Positions 50,339 through 58,909 of a DNA stretch of 64,000 bases are shown piece after piece. Position numbers and translations under genes: made by a program. Numbering within the stretch: position 1 is the stretch's first letter; each line of letters starts with the position of its first letter. The notes under the pieces were generated by a model. It was not told the DNA's origin. It ran no database searches and saw nothing but the letters and a program-made list of their open reading frames with translations. Origin of the DNA: Actinopolymorpha cephalotaxi (lineage in GTDB: Bacteria; Actinomycetota; Actinomycetes; Propionibacteriales; Actinopolymorphaceae); contig NZ_JACBZA010000001.1 in the NCBI RefSeq assembly GCF_013408535.1, forward strand, positions 2,688,850 through 2,752,849. Reading direction: 5' to 3'.

Positions 50339-51081
50339 ATCCCGGCGCGAACGCTGAGCCGGACCCCGTCACGACTTCTGGCGCGACTCCCGAGGCGAGT
50401 ACCGGCACGGAGGCCGGGTCCGAGGAGTTCCTGCGGTTCGTCCGGGCGCACACCCGGCTGCGGCCGGTGCCCGGCGTACCCGAGGTCAGCCTGCACCTCG
50501 CCGACGACGCGATCGGGCTGTGGCAGGAGACCGAGACCACCTTCGGCCGCACCGACTCGCCGCCGCCGTTCTGGGCGTTCGCCTGGGCCGGTGGCCAGGC
50601 GCTGGCGAGGTACCTCCTCGACCATCCGGACGAGGTGGCCGGCGCGCGGGTGCTCGACCTGGCGTCGGGCTCGGGCCTGGTCGCGATCGCCGCCGCGCTG
50701 GCCGGTGCCGCCGCCGTCACCGCCAACGACCTGGATCCGTTGTCCCTCGCGGCGATCCACCGCAACGCGGCCGCCAACTCCGTGCAGCTCACCGGGCACC
50801 TCGGTGACCTGCTGGCACGGCCCGCGGTCGACGCAGACGTGGTGCTCGCAGGCGACATCTTCTACGAACGCGCCACCGCCGCCCGGATGCTGCCATTCCT
50901 GCGCCGGGCACGGGCAGCCGGCGCCCGCGTCCTGGTCGGCGACCCGGGGCGTGCCTACCTGCCGCCGGACGGGTTCGTCGCGGTCGCGTCGTACCGGATG
51001 CCGGTGCCGGTGACCCTGGAGGACGCGGAGGACAAGCAGACGACGGTCTGGCGGCTGGTCGAGGACCACACCTCCGGCTGA
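50335..51081 (+). CDS. Class I SAM-dependent methyltransferase (Nnt1/METTL-like)
   Basis: 248 residues. The Ala/Thr-rich N terminus (about 1-30) is followed by VSLHLADDAIGLWQETE and PPPFWAFAWAGGQALARYL, typical of the Nnt1/METTL20-like group. Motif I is VLDLASGSGLVAIAAALAGA near residue 105, with the acidic NDLDPLS near 130 and VVLAGDIFYERATA near 165. It transfers methyl groups from SAM, perhaps to protein lysines as METTL20 relatives do. The start is GTG 50335, overlapping the kinase stop, so translation is coupled. Confidence 0.87.
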   Translation: MNPGANAEPDPVTTSGATPEASTGTEAGSEEFLRFVRAHTRLRPVPGVPEVSLHLADDAIGLWQETETTFGRTDSPPPFWAFAWAGGQALARYLLDHPDEVAGARVLDLASGSGLVAIAAALAGAAAVTANDLDPLSLAAIHRNAAANSVQLTGHLGDLLARPAVDADVVLAGDIFYERATAARMLPFLRRARAAGARVLVGDPGRAYLPPDGFVAVASYRMPVPVTLEDAEDKQTTVWRLVEDHTSG

Positions 51082-51171
51082 ACCGTGGCCGGATCCCACC
51101 GCGCCGGGCGGGATCCGGCCGCGGCGGACCGTCCGGGAATAACCGCGCGGGCGGGTGAACTTGGCACAGTC

Positions 51172-51822
51172 ATGCCGACCAGTCCGCACGCCCTGCTCGG
51201 GATCGCCGCCGTCGCCCTCGGCCTCGTCCTCACCCCCGGACCGAACATGATCTATCTGGTCTCGCGTTCGGTGACGCAGGGACGCCGTGCGGGCCTGGTG
51301 TCGCTGACCGGCGTGGCCGTGGGCTTCCTCGTCTACCTCCTCGCGGCGACGGCGGGACTGGCGACGGTCTTCTCGCTGGTGCCCGCCCTCTACACTGCGC
51401 TGAAGCTGGGCGGTGCGGCGTACCTGCTGTGGCTGGCGTGGAAGGCGGTGCGGCCGGGCGGAGAGTCGGCGTTCGCGCCGAAGGCGTTGCCGATCGACCC
51501 GCCGCGCCGGCTGTTCGCAATGGGCTTCGTCACGAACCTGCTGAACCCCAAGATCGCGATCCTGTACGTCTCGCTGCTGCCGCAGTTCGTCGACCCCTCG
51601 CGCGGTCACATTGCCGGGCAGAGTCTGGCGCTCGGGCTGACGCAGATCACCGTGGCGCTGACGGTGAACGCGCTGATCGTGCTCAGCGCGGGTTCGCTGG
51701 CCGCCTTCCTCGGCCGGCGGCCGGCGTGGCTGCGGGTGCAGCGCTACCTCATGGGCACGGTGCTGGCCGGGCTGGCGATCCGGATCGCCGCGGACCGGTC
51801 GCGCGTACTCGCCACGCCGTGA
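51172..51822 (+). CDS. LysE/RhtB family amino acid exporter
   Basis: 216 residues with six membrane helices. Family marks are ALGLVLTPGPNMIYLVSRSV near residue 20, YLLWLAWKAVRPG near 80 and FAMGFVTNLLNPKIAILYVS near 115. RhtB-type proteins export amino acids or homoserine lactones. The gene precedes a MarR regulator on the same strand, 60 bases away, which may control it. ATG 51172 has only weak purines upstream. Confidence 0.9.
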   Translation: MPTSPHALLGIAAVALGLVLTPGPNMIYLVSRSVTQGRRAGLVSLTGVAVGFLVYLLAATAGLATVFSLVPALYTALKLGGAAYLLWLAWKAVRPGGESAFAPKALPIDPPRRLFAMGFVTNLLNPKIAILYVSLLPQFVDPSRGHIAGQSLALGLTQITVALTVNALIVLSAGSLAAFLGRRPAWLRVQRYLMGTVLAGLAIRIAADRSRVLATP

Positions 51823-51830
51823 CCCCGCCG

Positions 51831-51843
51831 GGAACGACGTTCC
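51831..51843. promoter_or_regulatory. 13-bp palindrome upstream of marR
   Basis: GGAACGACGTTCC is a perfect palindrome around a central A, 40 bases before the marR start and 9 bases after lysE ends. It could be the operator of the MarR protein or a short hairpin. There is no direct proof. Confidence 0.4.
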
Positions 51844-51882
51844 GGGATAATCCGCTTCGGATCGAGTTGTAGCCTGAACGGC

Positions 51883-52371
51883 ATGACCGCCATGGCTCCC
51901 GCACGTGCCGAACCCGATCTGTCGTTCCTGCTGGACCACACCAGCCACGTCCTGCGGACGCGAATGGCGGCGGCGCTGGGCGAGATCGGGCTCACCGCCC
52001 GGATGCACTGTGTGCTGGTGCACGCCCTGGCGGAGGAACGCACCCAGATCCAGCTCGCCGAGCTCGGCGACATGGACAAGACCACGATGGTGGTGACGGT
52101 GGACGCGCTGGAGCAGGCGGGGCTGGCGCAGCGGCAGCCGTCCAGCACCGACCGCAGGGCTCGGATCGTGGCCGTCACCAAGGAGGGTGCACGGATGGCC
52201 CGGCGCAGCCAGCGGGTGGTCGACCGGGTGCACCAGGAGGCGCTCGCCGCGCTTCCCGCCCAGGAACGCAAGGCCTTCCTGCACGCTCTCGAACGGCTGA
52301 CCACCGGCCACCTCGCCGAACCGGTGGAGGCTCCCCGTCCGGTGCGCCGAGCCCGGCAACGCGAGTCGTAG
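51883..52371 (+). CDS. MarR family transcriptional regulator
   Basis: 162 residues with the winged helix-turn-helix. Helices are visible around 45-60 (TARMHCVLVHALAEE) and the recognition helix is MDKTTMVVTVDALEQAGL near 65, followed by the wing QPSSTDRRARIVAVTKEG near 90. The C terminus beyond the dimerisation helices is Arg-rich. MarR proteins repress nearby genes until a phenolic or other ligand binds. The palindrome 40 bases upstream is a candidate operator. A leaderless or short-leader start is suggested by TAGCCT 8 bases before the ATG. Confidence 0.92.
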   Translation: MTAMAPARAEPDLSFLLDHTSHVLRTRMAAALGEIGLTARMHCVLVHALAEERTQIQLAELGDMDKTTMVVTVDALEQAGLAQRQPSSTDRRARIVAVTKEGARMARRSQRVVDRVHQEALAALPAQERKAFLHALERLTTGHLAEPVEAPRPVRRARQRES

Positions 52372-52471
52372 CCCCTCCGAGACGGCGGGACGGGCGCGCG
52401 CGGGAGCGTCGAGGCAACCACGTACCGTGGTGGGGTCGAAACGGCCACAAACGCGACAAGGAAGACTTACC

Positions 52472-54016
52472 GTGCACGACCCCGCCACCGCCGGGATGCG
52501 GAACCGCCTACGCCGCGCGGCCGGAGCCGCACTACGCCGGGACGAGCCCGTCGTCTCCCAGCGCCCGCGGCACTCGCCGTACCCCATCCGCACCGCCACC
52601 CACGCCGACGACCGCGACCTGCGGCACGCGCTGGACTTCCTGCTCCGGCTCGGGGAGCTGCTGTTGCGAAGTGGCGCCGGCTCGGTCGACGTCGAGGCCT
52701 CGATCGTGGCCAGCGCCACGGCACTGGGACTGGAGGACGTCGAGGTCTCGGTCACCTATACCCAGGTGCTGGTCTCGGTCGCGGTCGAGGGTTCGGGTGC
52801 TCCGCTGACCGACCTGCGGATCGTGCGGGTACGCGCCGTCGACCACAACCGGCTGGTCGCCCTGCACCAGTTGGTGCTCGGGCTCACCGAGGGCTCGCTG
52901 ACTCCCGACGCCGCGTACCTCCGGCTGAACGCCGTCGTGCGCGCGCCGAAACGCTATCCCCGCTGGGTGGTCAGCGGCGCCTGGGGAGCCCTGGCCGCCG
53001 CGGTGGCCGTCCAGCTCGGCGGCGGGTGGCTGCTCGCGCTGCTCACCTTCGCCACCACGGTGGTCATCGACCGGCTGGGCCGCCGGCTGGCCAGGCGTAA
53101 CCTCCCGGACTTCTACCTGAACTTCATCGGCGCCGCCCTGGTCACCGCCGTGGCCGTTGCCCTGACCGGCATGGGCGCGCCGGTCCAGCCCGGCCTGGTC
53201 GTGGCCGGCGGGGTGGTCCTGCTGTTGCCGGGTATCGCTCTGCTCGGCGCGGTGCAGGACGCGCTGACGGGGTTCATGGTGACGGCCTCCGCCCGGGCGA
53301 TGGAGGTGGTGCTGCTGGCGGCCGGCATCACCGGCGGCGTCGCGGCCGCGCTCATCGTGGCCCGCCAGGTCGGCGTGACGATGACGGTGACTCCGCCGGC
53401 GCCGTTCACCCTCGCCGGGCTGCCGCCTCGCTTCCTCTCCGCGGGGGTGGTCGCCGCCGCGATGGCGGTCGGGTTGTACGCCACCATGCGGCTGCTGCCG
53501 GCGGTGTTCCTGCTCGGTGGCTTCGGCTGGGTCGCCTACCTCGGCCTGGACCAGGTGCTCTCCTCGCCGTCGATGGCCCGCGGGGTGGTCGCGGTCGCCA
53601 TCGGCATGTGCGGGCAGGCGATCGCCTCCCGGCGGCGGCTGCCCGCCCTGGCGGTGGTGCTGCCGGCCATCGTGCCGATGCTGCCCGGTCTCACGATCTA
53701 CTCCGCGATGCTGCAGATCACCCAGGGCGACAGCCGCGGCGGGGTCTCCGGCCTGCTGCTGGCCGCCACCGAGTCGCTGGCCCTCGCCGCCGGGGCGATC
53801 CTCGGCGAGTTCCTCCTCCAGCCGCTGCGCCGTGGGTTGTCGCGTTCGGAACGCAGGTACGCCGGACCGCGGATGGTCGGCCCGGCCCGCGTGCTCGTCC
53901 ACCGTTCGCGCCGCGACCACGGTCCCCGCCGCGGTCCGGCGTACCGGCGGTCCCGCCGCAACCGTGGCGACCACACCGACCACCGGGACTCGGTCGGCGC
54001 CGGCTTGCCGGGTTAA
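52472..54016 (+). CDS. thrE: Threonine/serine exporter (ThrE family)
   Basis: 514 residues. The N-terminal ThrE domain (about 45-275) has DFLLRLGELLLRSGAGSVDVE and five membrane helices. The C-terminal ThrE_2 domain (about 300-450) has five more helices and contains PGLTIYSAMLQITQG. The family exports threonine and serine by proton exchange in Corynebacterium. The last 60 residues are Arg-rich and probably disordered. GTG 52472 follows AAGGAAG at good spacing. Confidence 0.92.
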   Translation: MHDPATAGMRNRLRRAAGAALRRDEPVVSQRPRHSPYPIRTATHADDRDLRHALDFLLRLGELLLRSGAGSVDVEASIVASATALGLEDVEVSVTYTQVLVSVAVEGSGAPLTDLRIVRVRAVDHNRLVALHQLVLGLTEGSLTPDAAYLRLNAVVRAPKRYPRWVVSGAWGALAAAVAVQLGGGWLLALLTFATTVVIDRLGRRLARRNLPDFYLNFIGAALVTAVAVALTGMGAPVQPGLVVAGGVVLLLPGIALLGAVQDALTGFMVTASARAMEVVLLAAGITGGVAAALIVARQVGVTMTVTPPAPFTLAGLPPRFLSAGVVAAAMAVGLYATMRLLPAVFLLGGFGWVAYLGLDQVLSSPSMARGVVAVAIGMCGQAIASRRRLPALAVVLPAIVPMLPGLTIYSAMLQITQGDSRGGVSGLLLAATESLALAAGAILGEFLLQPLRRGLSRSERRYAGPRMVGPARVLVHRSRRDHGPRRGPAYRRSRRNRGDHTDHRDSVGAGLPG

Positions 54017-54031
54017 AGGCGAGGAGCAACC

Positions 54032-54889
54032 ATGCATGCCACCGAACCATCGGACCACCCTGAATCGTCGAAGCGGCCCGAGCCGTTTGCCGGGCCGGAC
54101 TCCGAGTCGTCCCGCGAGCAGTCCCTCACCGGTGGGGTGATCGCCGGCGCCGTCCGAGTCGGGCAGACCGTACGCCGCGCCGCATCCCCCCATACGCCGG
54201 CGATCCAGGAACTACTGACGGGCCTACGCCGGTGCGGGTTCGAGCAGGCGCCGGAGCCGCTCGGCGTCGACGACCTGGGCCGCGAGGTCTGGTCGTTCGT
54301 GCCGGGCCGGGCGGGTCACCCGCCGATCACCCCCGACATCGCCTCCGACGAGGCGCTCGTCGAGGCCGCCCGGACCATCCGGCGGTTCCACGACCTCTCC
54401 GCCGGACTGCTGGCCACCGGCTGGCACGGCTGGAACCCCGACGTGGCCGACCCGAGCGGCTGGCACGAGGTGGTGTGCCACAACGACCTCGCGCCGTTCA
54501 ACCTGGTGTTCCAGGGACGTCGGGTCGGCGCGGTGATCGACTGGGACCTCGCCGCGCCGGGCAGCCGGACCTGGGATCTGGCGTACGCGGTCTGGCGGCT
54601 GGTCCCGCTGCACCGCCCGGAGTACACCGCGCCACTCGGCTGGCCGCCACTGGAACGGGGGCGCCGGCTCCGGCTCTTCGTGGACGCGTACGGACTGACC
54701 GGCGGTGACCGGGCCGACCTGCTCGCCCTCACCCGGCAGCGGATGCGGCGCACCGTCGAAGGGATGCGGCGGCTGGTTGAACTCGGAACGCTCGCCGACC
54801 TGCCGGCGATCGACCCGCGGGCGGAGGCCGGAGACCTGGCGTACTTCGACCTCCACCTGTCCGACTGGGAGGCGGCGCTCCACCGGTGA
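54032..54889 (+). CDS. APH-family phosphotransferase
   Basis: 285 residues. An N-terminal disordered part (1-45) is followed by a kinase-like fold with GGVIAGAVRVGQTVRR and VWSFVPGRAGHPP. The catalytic loop is VVCHNDLAPFNLVFQG near residue 145 (complete HxDxxxxN), with the metal Asp in GAVIDWDLAAPGSRTWDLA near 165. Unlike the neighbour at 49418, all catalytic residues are present. The substrate is unknown; related genes are sometimes called maltokinase-like or choline-kinase-like. GAGGAG precedes the ATG, 16 bases after thrE, so the genes are probably in one operon. Confidence 0.88.
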   Translation: MHATEPSDHPESSKRPEPFAGPDSESSREQSLTGGVIAGAVRVGQTVRRAASPHTPAIQELLTGLRRCGFEQAPEPLGVDDLGREVWSFVPGRAGHPPITPDIASDEALVEAARTIRRFHDLSAGLLATGWHGWNPDVADPSGWHEVVCHNDLAPFNLVFQGRRVGAVIDWDLAAPGSRTWDLAYAVWRLVPLHRPEYTAPLGWPPLERGRRLRLFVDAYGLTGGDRADLLALTRQRMRRTVEGMRRLVELGTLADLPAIDPRAEAGDLAYFDLHLSDWEAALHR

Positions 54890-54957
54890 ACCGGACGCGG
54901 GTCGGAAGCTGCCCGGGACCCGGGCACATCCGCACCCGCGCCGCGAACGCTCCTCGG

Positions 54958-55941
54958 CTACGAGCTCTCGTCGTCGAACCAGCGGGCTCGGTAGATCTGG
55001 GCGCCGGGAAGGACCTTCTCCTCCGTCCCGTCGGCACCTACGAACAGGTCCACCGAATCCGTGCACCAGCTACACGGGTTGCCGGCCTTCGGGGTGGTCT
55101 CCAGCACCGTCCCGGTGGCCGCGTCCGTCCCCACGCTCTTGATGTTGGAGGCGTAAAGCTCACGTTGGCGGGGGAAGCCGACGAACTTTCCGGTGGACTT
55201 CTGGAACTGGTGGACGCCGTACACGGTGGTGAGCCACAGCCGGTCCGGATCTGCGGGCACCGGTCCGAGGTCGTGGCCCCAGTTCGTCGGCAGGTTGTAC
55301 GCCGCCAGCTGGGTCAGGGTCGGTGCCGCCGGCGTCCCGCCCACGGCGTACTTCACCAGCAGGTGGTCGCCGATCGCCCACAGGACCGTCAGCCGCGCGT
55401 CCCACCAGACCTCGTGCGCGCCGGGCAGCGCGGCCTCGACGTAGGTGCTGGAATGCCTGCCCTGGCTCGCGGTGTAGACGCGGATCCAGCTGCCGTTGCT
55501 GGCGGCGGCCGCGATGTTGCCGTCGGGCAGGAGCTCGATGCCGTGCGGGTTGGGACTTCGCCCGACGTCGACCGACCACGCCACCGGCCCCTTGTCCGGG
55601 TAGGGCACCGAGGCGAGCAGCCCGTAGGAGTCGGTGACCAGGACGTACTGGTTGCCGTCGGCGCCCGTGCGCAGGCGAGCGTCGTCGGGCAGGCCCCAGG
55701 ACGTGCTGGTGTCACCGGTGTCGCTGTCAACGCCGGGTTGCCACGACCACAGGGTGGCATTCGGGTTCGCCCAGCGCTTGGTGCTGTCCAGCACCACAAC
55801 GCGGTCACCGGCCTGCTCGGTGACGATGATGGGCGCGGGACGGGCCTGGCCGTCGGCCGTGGCCGCGGCGGCGGGCCCGGCGACGGTGGCGGCCAGCAGG
55901 CAGGCGGACACTCCGGCGAGGATGCCACGGGTCACACGCAT
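54958..55941 (-). CDS. Secreted DUF6528-type beta-propeller protein
   Basis: 327 residues. A signal peptide (about 1-27, ending AAA) is followed by a propeller-like mature protein with repeated beta-strands, for example QAGDRVVVLDSTKRW, HGIELLPDGNIAAAASNG and GAHEVWWDARLTVLW. Two nearby cysteines in NPCSWCTDS near residue 280 may form a disulfide. Related actinobacterial proteins are of unknown function, with possible binding to carbohydrate or peptide. GGAGAA precedes the ATG. It is followed upstream on the same strand by the RpiR-type regulator gene, 12 bases away, so they may be co-transcribed. Confidence 0.85.
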   Translation of the reverse strand: MRVTRGILAGVSACLLAATVAGPAAAATADGQARPAPIIVTEQAGDRVVVLDSTKRWANPNATLWSWQPGVDSDTGDTSTSWGLPDDARLRTGADGNQYVLVTDSYGLLASVPYPDKGPVAWSVDVGRSPNPHGIELLPDGNIAAAASNGSWIRVYTASQGRHSSTYVEAALPGAHEVWWDARLTVLWAIGDHLLVKYAVGGTPAAPTLTQLAAYNLPTNWGHDLGPVPADPDRLWLTTVYGVHQFQKSTGKFVGFPRQRELYASNIKSVGTDAATGTVLETTPKAGNPCSWCTDSVDLFVGADGTEEKVLPGAQIYRARWFDDESS

Positions 55942-55953
55942 GCTCGTTCTCCT

Positions 55954-56973
55954 TCAGCGGTGGGGATTCGAGGTGCGACTGCTGCTCCTGGTGCGTTCGG
56001 ATTTCCTTGCTGGTTCGGACTTCGCTGCCGGCTTGGACTTCCTTGCCGGCTTGGGCGCGCGCTTTCGCGCCGGCCCGACCTGGTAGCGCGCGGTGGCGGC
56101 GCCGGCCAGGTCGAGCAACTGCCGTGCGGTCTCGGCCCGCCGCTGTGCCACTCGTACGTACAACGCGTCGGTGACGAAGAGTTGCGCGTGCCGCCCGGCG
56201 GTGCCGCGATAGCGGTAGGTCGCCGTACGCGCGGTGGTCGCCAGGGTGACGTCGGCGCCCATGGCGAGCGGCGACGCGGCGCTGCTGGTGACGGCGGCCG
56301 TGGTCGCGCCGCGGGAGCGGGCCAGGTCGAGGAGTTCGATCGCCTGCACGGCCCGGCCGGAGTGACTGATCGCGATCGCGACGTCGTCCGGTCCCAACGT
56401 CACGGCGTACGCGGCGGCGGTGTGCACGTCGGCGGAGGTGAGGGTCGGTACGCCGATGCCGGTGAGCTGCGCAGCGAGGTAGTGCGCGACGTCGGCGCTT
56501 CCCCCGAACGCGAAGACCTGCACCTGTCCGGCCTCGGCCACGGCGCCGGCCAGCCGGTCCAGGTCCGCGGTGTCGAGCAGTTGTGCCGTACGCCTGATCG
56601 CGTGCACCGTCGACGACGCGAGCAGTGCGACCGTCGCGTCGGCATCGGCGTCGGCCGGTAGGTCACCACTCGGGTCGGCATCCGGGTCATGGACATCGGC
56701 CGGCCCGCCCCGGCCGGCTTCGCCCGCGAGCGCCAACCTGAGTTCGGTGTAGCCGGCGAGGCCGAGCATCCGGCAGAAGCGGTTGACGCTGGCGGTGGAC
56801 GTGCCGGCGCGTTCGGCAAGTTCCTCGATCCCGATCCGGGCGACCAGGGCCGCGTCCTCGCTGACGACGTCGCCGATCCGGCGGGCGGTGGGAGTGAGCG
56901 TGTCGCGCGCCGACGCGATCCGCTCCAGCAGTGTGGCGCTCTCGTTCGCGCGCGTCGCCCCCGCCGACCCCAT
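55954..56973 (-). CDS. MurR/RpiR family transcriptional regulator (HTH plus SIS)
   Basis: 339 residues. The HTH_6 domain (about 15-90) contains LTPTARRIGDVVSEDAA and LAERAGTSTASVNRFCRMLG. The SIS sugar-phosphate-binding domain (about 125-265) contains VFAFGGSADVAHYLAAQ and VAIAISHSGRAVQAIELL. The C terminus (about 295-339) is a lysine/arginine-rich repeat (PARKSKPAAKSEPARKSE), unusual for the family and perhaps a DNA-contacting tail. Such regulators sense sugar phosphates. It has a promoter with -35 TTGACG and -10 TAAATA, so the message is nearly leaderless. Confidence 0.9.
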   Translation of the reverse strand: MGSAGATRANESATLLERIASARDTLTPTARRIGDVVSEDAALVARIGIEELAERAGTSTASVNRFCRMLGLAGYTELRLALAGEAGRGGPADVHDPDADPSGDLPADADADATVALLASSTVHAIRRTAQLLDTADLDRLAGAVAEAGQVQVFAFGGSADVAHYLAAQLTGIGVPTLTSADVHTAAAYAVTLGPDDVAIAISHSGRAVQAIELLDLARSRGATTAAVTSSAASPLAMGADVTLATTARTATYRYRGTAGRHAQLFVTDALYVRVAQRRAETARQLLDLAGAATARYQVGPARKRAPKPARKSKPAAKSEPARKSERTRSSSRTSNPHR

Positions 56974-56981
56974 GCGGGCAA

Positions 56982-57010
56982 TATTTACATCGACTACTCT
57001 GGGGCGTCAA
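56982..57010 (-). promoter_or_regulatory. Sigma-A-type promoter of the RpiR-type gene
   Basis: On the minus strand TTGACG (57010-57005) and TAAATA (56987-56982) are 17 bases apart. The ATG follows 8 bases after the -10, so transcription starts at or within a few bases of the start codon. Confidence 0.7.
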
Positions 57011-57090
57011 TCATTTCCACCGCGCGTTCTGCAACGTGTCGGCAGGTGTTCGGCAACGTGTCAGCAACGTGCCCAGCCTTGGAGGATCTG

Positions 57091-57819
57091 GTGTCGCCAG
57101 CCGAGTTCGCCTCGTCGTCGCCCGCGCCGACCACCGCCCTGCTCGTCGACGTGGGCGGAGTGCTCCTGCTGCCCAACGCCGCCCTGCTCACCCCGGTGGT
57201 CGCCCGGCACGGCGGCGTCAGCACCGAGGAGGAGTTCCTGCGGGCGCACTACGCCGCGCACAACGCCGCGTTCCCCGCCCGTGGTGAGCCGCGCGACTAC
57301 TACGAACTGCTGCCGAGGTTCGCGGGAGTGCCGGCCGAGCGGCTGACCGAGGCGGTCGAGGACTATCGCGCGGTCTCCCGTACGCGGAACATGTGGCACG
57401 CGCCGGACCCCGCCTCCAAGGCCGCACTCGCCGGATTCGTCGCCGAAGGGGTTCGCGTGGCGATCGTGTCGCAGGCGGACGGGCGGATCGCCCGGATGCT
57501 GCGGGACGCCGCGATGTGCCAGGAGGGCGAGGGCCCGGGGGTGACCGTCGACGCGGTGCTGGACAGCGCGGTCGTCGGCTACGACAAGCCGGACCCGCGT
57601 TTCTTCCGGGCCGCGCTGGACGCGGTCGGCGCCACCCGCGACCGGGCGGTGCACGTCGGTGACACCGTGCCCGCGGACGTCCGCGGCGCCCAGGCCGCGG
57701 ACATCCTGGCCGTGCACTACGACCCGTACGGCGACTGCGACGACCCCGGCGACCACGAGCACGTACGGACCCTCGCCGAGGTCGGCGCCTTCCTGCCGGC
57801 CCCGCTCAGCACACCCTAG
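57091..57819 (+). CDS. HAD-like hydrolase
   Basis: 242 residues. Motif I is ALLVDVGGVLLLP near residue 15 (Asp nucleophile, with Gly at the usual second Asp). A four-helix cap follows (about 25-100). Motif II/III are AIVSQADG near 127 and GYDKPDPRFF near 163, and motif IV is HVGDTVPADVRGA near 187. The Gly in motif I is common in the YihX/GS1-like subgroup. It probably dephosphorylates a small metabolite. GTG 57091 is chosen because GGAGG is 5 bases upstream. Its TAG shares bases with the TAG of the convergent SDR gene. Confidence 0.86.
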   Translation: MSPAEFASSSPAPTTALLVDVGGVLLLPNAALLTPVVARHGGVSTEEEFLRAHYAAHNAAFPARGEPRDYYELLPRFAGVPAERLTEAVEDYRAVSRTRNMWHAPDPASKAALAGFVAEGVRVAIVSQADGRIARMLRDAAMCQEGEGPGVTVDAVLDSAVVGYDKPDPRFFRAALDAVGATRDRAVHVGDTVPADVRGAQAADILAVHYDPYGDCDDPGDHEHVRTLAEVGAFLPAPLSTP

Positions 57820-58778
57820 GTGCTCGTCGCGCGCCGCTGGTTGAACCTGCGGGCGGCCGAACGCCCCATCGTGGTGAGCCTCCGCAGCACCCTGGAGTCA
57901 GTCCGCTCCTGCGCCCGGTGACCGGGCTCGATGCCCGCCTTTCCGGGATCGGCGGGCGGACCGGGCAGCAACGGCCGGACCAGGCCGAGCAGCCTGCTCG
58001 TCGTACCCGGCATCAACGCGGCCACCCTGGCGCCGAGGATCGCGGCCGGGGTGAGCGTGACCTCCGCTCGCCCGGCCAGGCCGGCCGCCACGATCCGGCG
58101 AGCGGCGCGTTCGGCGTCCATCGACAGCAGCGGCGCACTGGCAGCGGCGGAGAACCAGCCGTACTCCTTGGTCGACTGCCCCGCGAACGACGCGCGGACG
58201 TGGGAGCCGGTGCGCATCAGGCCGGGTACGACAGTGGTGACGGAGATGCCGCTGCCGGCGAGTTCGGCGCGCAGCCCCTCCGAGAAGCCGACCGCCCCGA
58301 ACTTCGCCACGGAGTACGGCAGGATGTGCGGCACCGCGACCTTCCCGCCGATCGACGTGACGTTCACGATCCGTCCGCTCCGGCGCTCGCGCAGATGCGG
58401 CAGCGCCGCCAGCGTGACCCGCACCGGGCCGAGGCACATCGTCTCCAGCGCGTCCCGGAATTCCTCGACGGTCACCGACTCCAGCGGACCGACCTGGATG
58501 ACGCCCGCCACGTTGACCACCACGTCGAGCCCGCCCCGGTGGCCGATCGCGCGGGCGACCAGGTGCTCGACCTCCTGCGCGTTGCGTACGTCGCAGGGAA
58601 CAGCCAGCAAGTCCGCGCCGCGGGCTACCAGGTCGTCCCGGGCGGCGTACAGGTCCTCGGCCGTCCGCGCACACAGCACCAGGGAGTAACCGCGCCGGGC
58701 GAGTTCGCGCGCCACCAGGAGGCCGAGTCCACGAGAGGCGCCGGTCACCAGTGCTGTTCGGGTCGTGGGTTCGTCCAT
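57816..58778 (-). CDS. Short-chain dehydrogenase/reductase (SDR)
   Basis: 320 residues. The nucleotide loop TALVTGASRGLGLLVARELA is at residue 8 (TGASRGLG), followed by the NAG region NVAGVIQ, the catalytic Ser in VNVTSIGGKVAVP and Tyr/Lys in LPYSVAKFGAVG near residues 155-160. A C-terminal extension (about 250-320) with a short hydrophobic stretch and a basic tail resembles membrane-associated SDRs. It oxidises or reduces a hydroxyl or keto group with NAD(P). A perfect general-stress-type promoter is 64-88 bases upstream, so expression may depend on a SigB/SigF-family factor. GGGAGA precedes the ATG. Confidence 0.92.
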   Translation of the reverse strand: MDEPTTRTALVTGASRGLGLLVARELARRGYSLVLCARTAEDLYAARDDLVARGADLLAVPCDVRNAQEVEHLVARAIGHRGGLDVVVNVAGVIQVGPLESVTVEEFRDALETMCLGPVRVTLAALPHLRERRSGRIVNVTSIGGKVAVPHILPYSVAKFGAVGFSEGLRAELAGSGISVTTVVPGLMRTGSHVRASFAGQSTKEYGWFSAAASAPLLSMDAERAARRIVAAGLAGRAEVTLTPAAILGARVAALMPGTTSRLLGLVRPLLPGPPADPGKAGIEPGHRAQERTDSRVLRRLTTMGRSAARRFNQRRATST

Positions 58779-58841
58779 CGGATCTCCCGCCCTCGGGCAT
58801 GTCACGGAGGGACCAACCTGGTGGTCCGGGTCGAAGATCGC

Positions 58842-58866
58842 GTACCCGAGGTGCCGGCGGTGAAAC
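58842..58866 (-). promoter_or_regulatory. SigB/SigF-type promoter upstream of the SDR gene
   Basis: On the minus strand GTTT (58866-58863) and GGGTAC (58847-58842) are separated by 15 bases. This matches the known actinobacterial SigB/SigF consensus GTTT-N14-16-GGGTA(C/T). The start site would be near 58835, about 57 bases before the SDR ATG. The adjacent gene encodes a STAS anti-anti-sigma factor, consistent with such control. Confidence 0.7.
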
Positions 58867-58876
58867 GGCGCAGGGC
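58852..58876. repeat. Direct repeat copy 1 flanking the STAS gene
   Basis: These 25 bases, starting TGCCGGCGGTGAAACGGC, recur exactly at 59454-59478. The match resumes at TGGTGGTCCGGGTC (58819-58832), against TGGTGGTCCGCGTC at 59436-59449, with 15 more bases between the two parts in this copy. Confidence 0.85.
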
Positions 58877-58909
58877 TCATCGCGGACCGGGAGCAGGTGA
58901 GCCGCGGGC

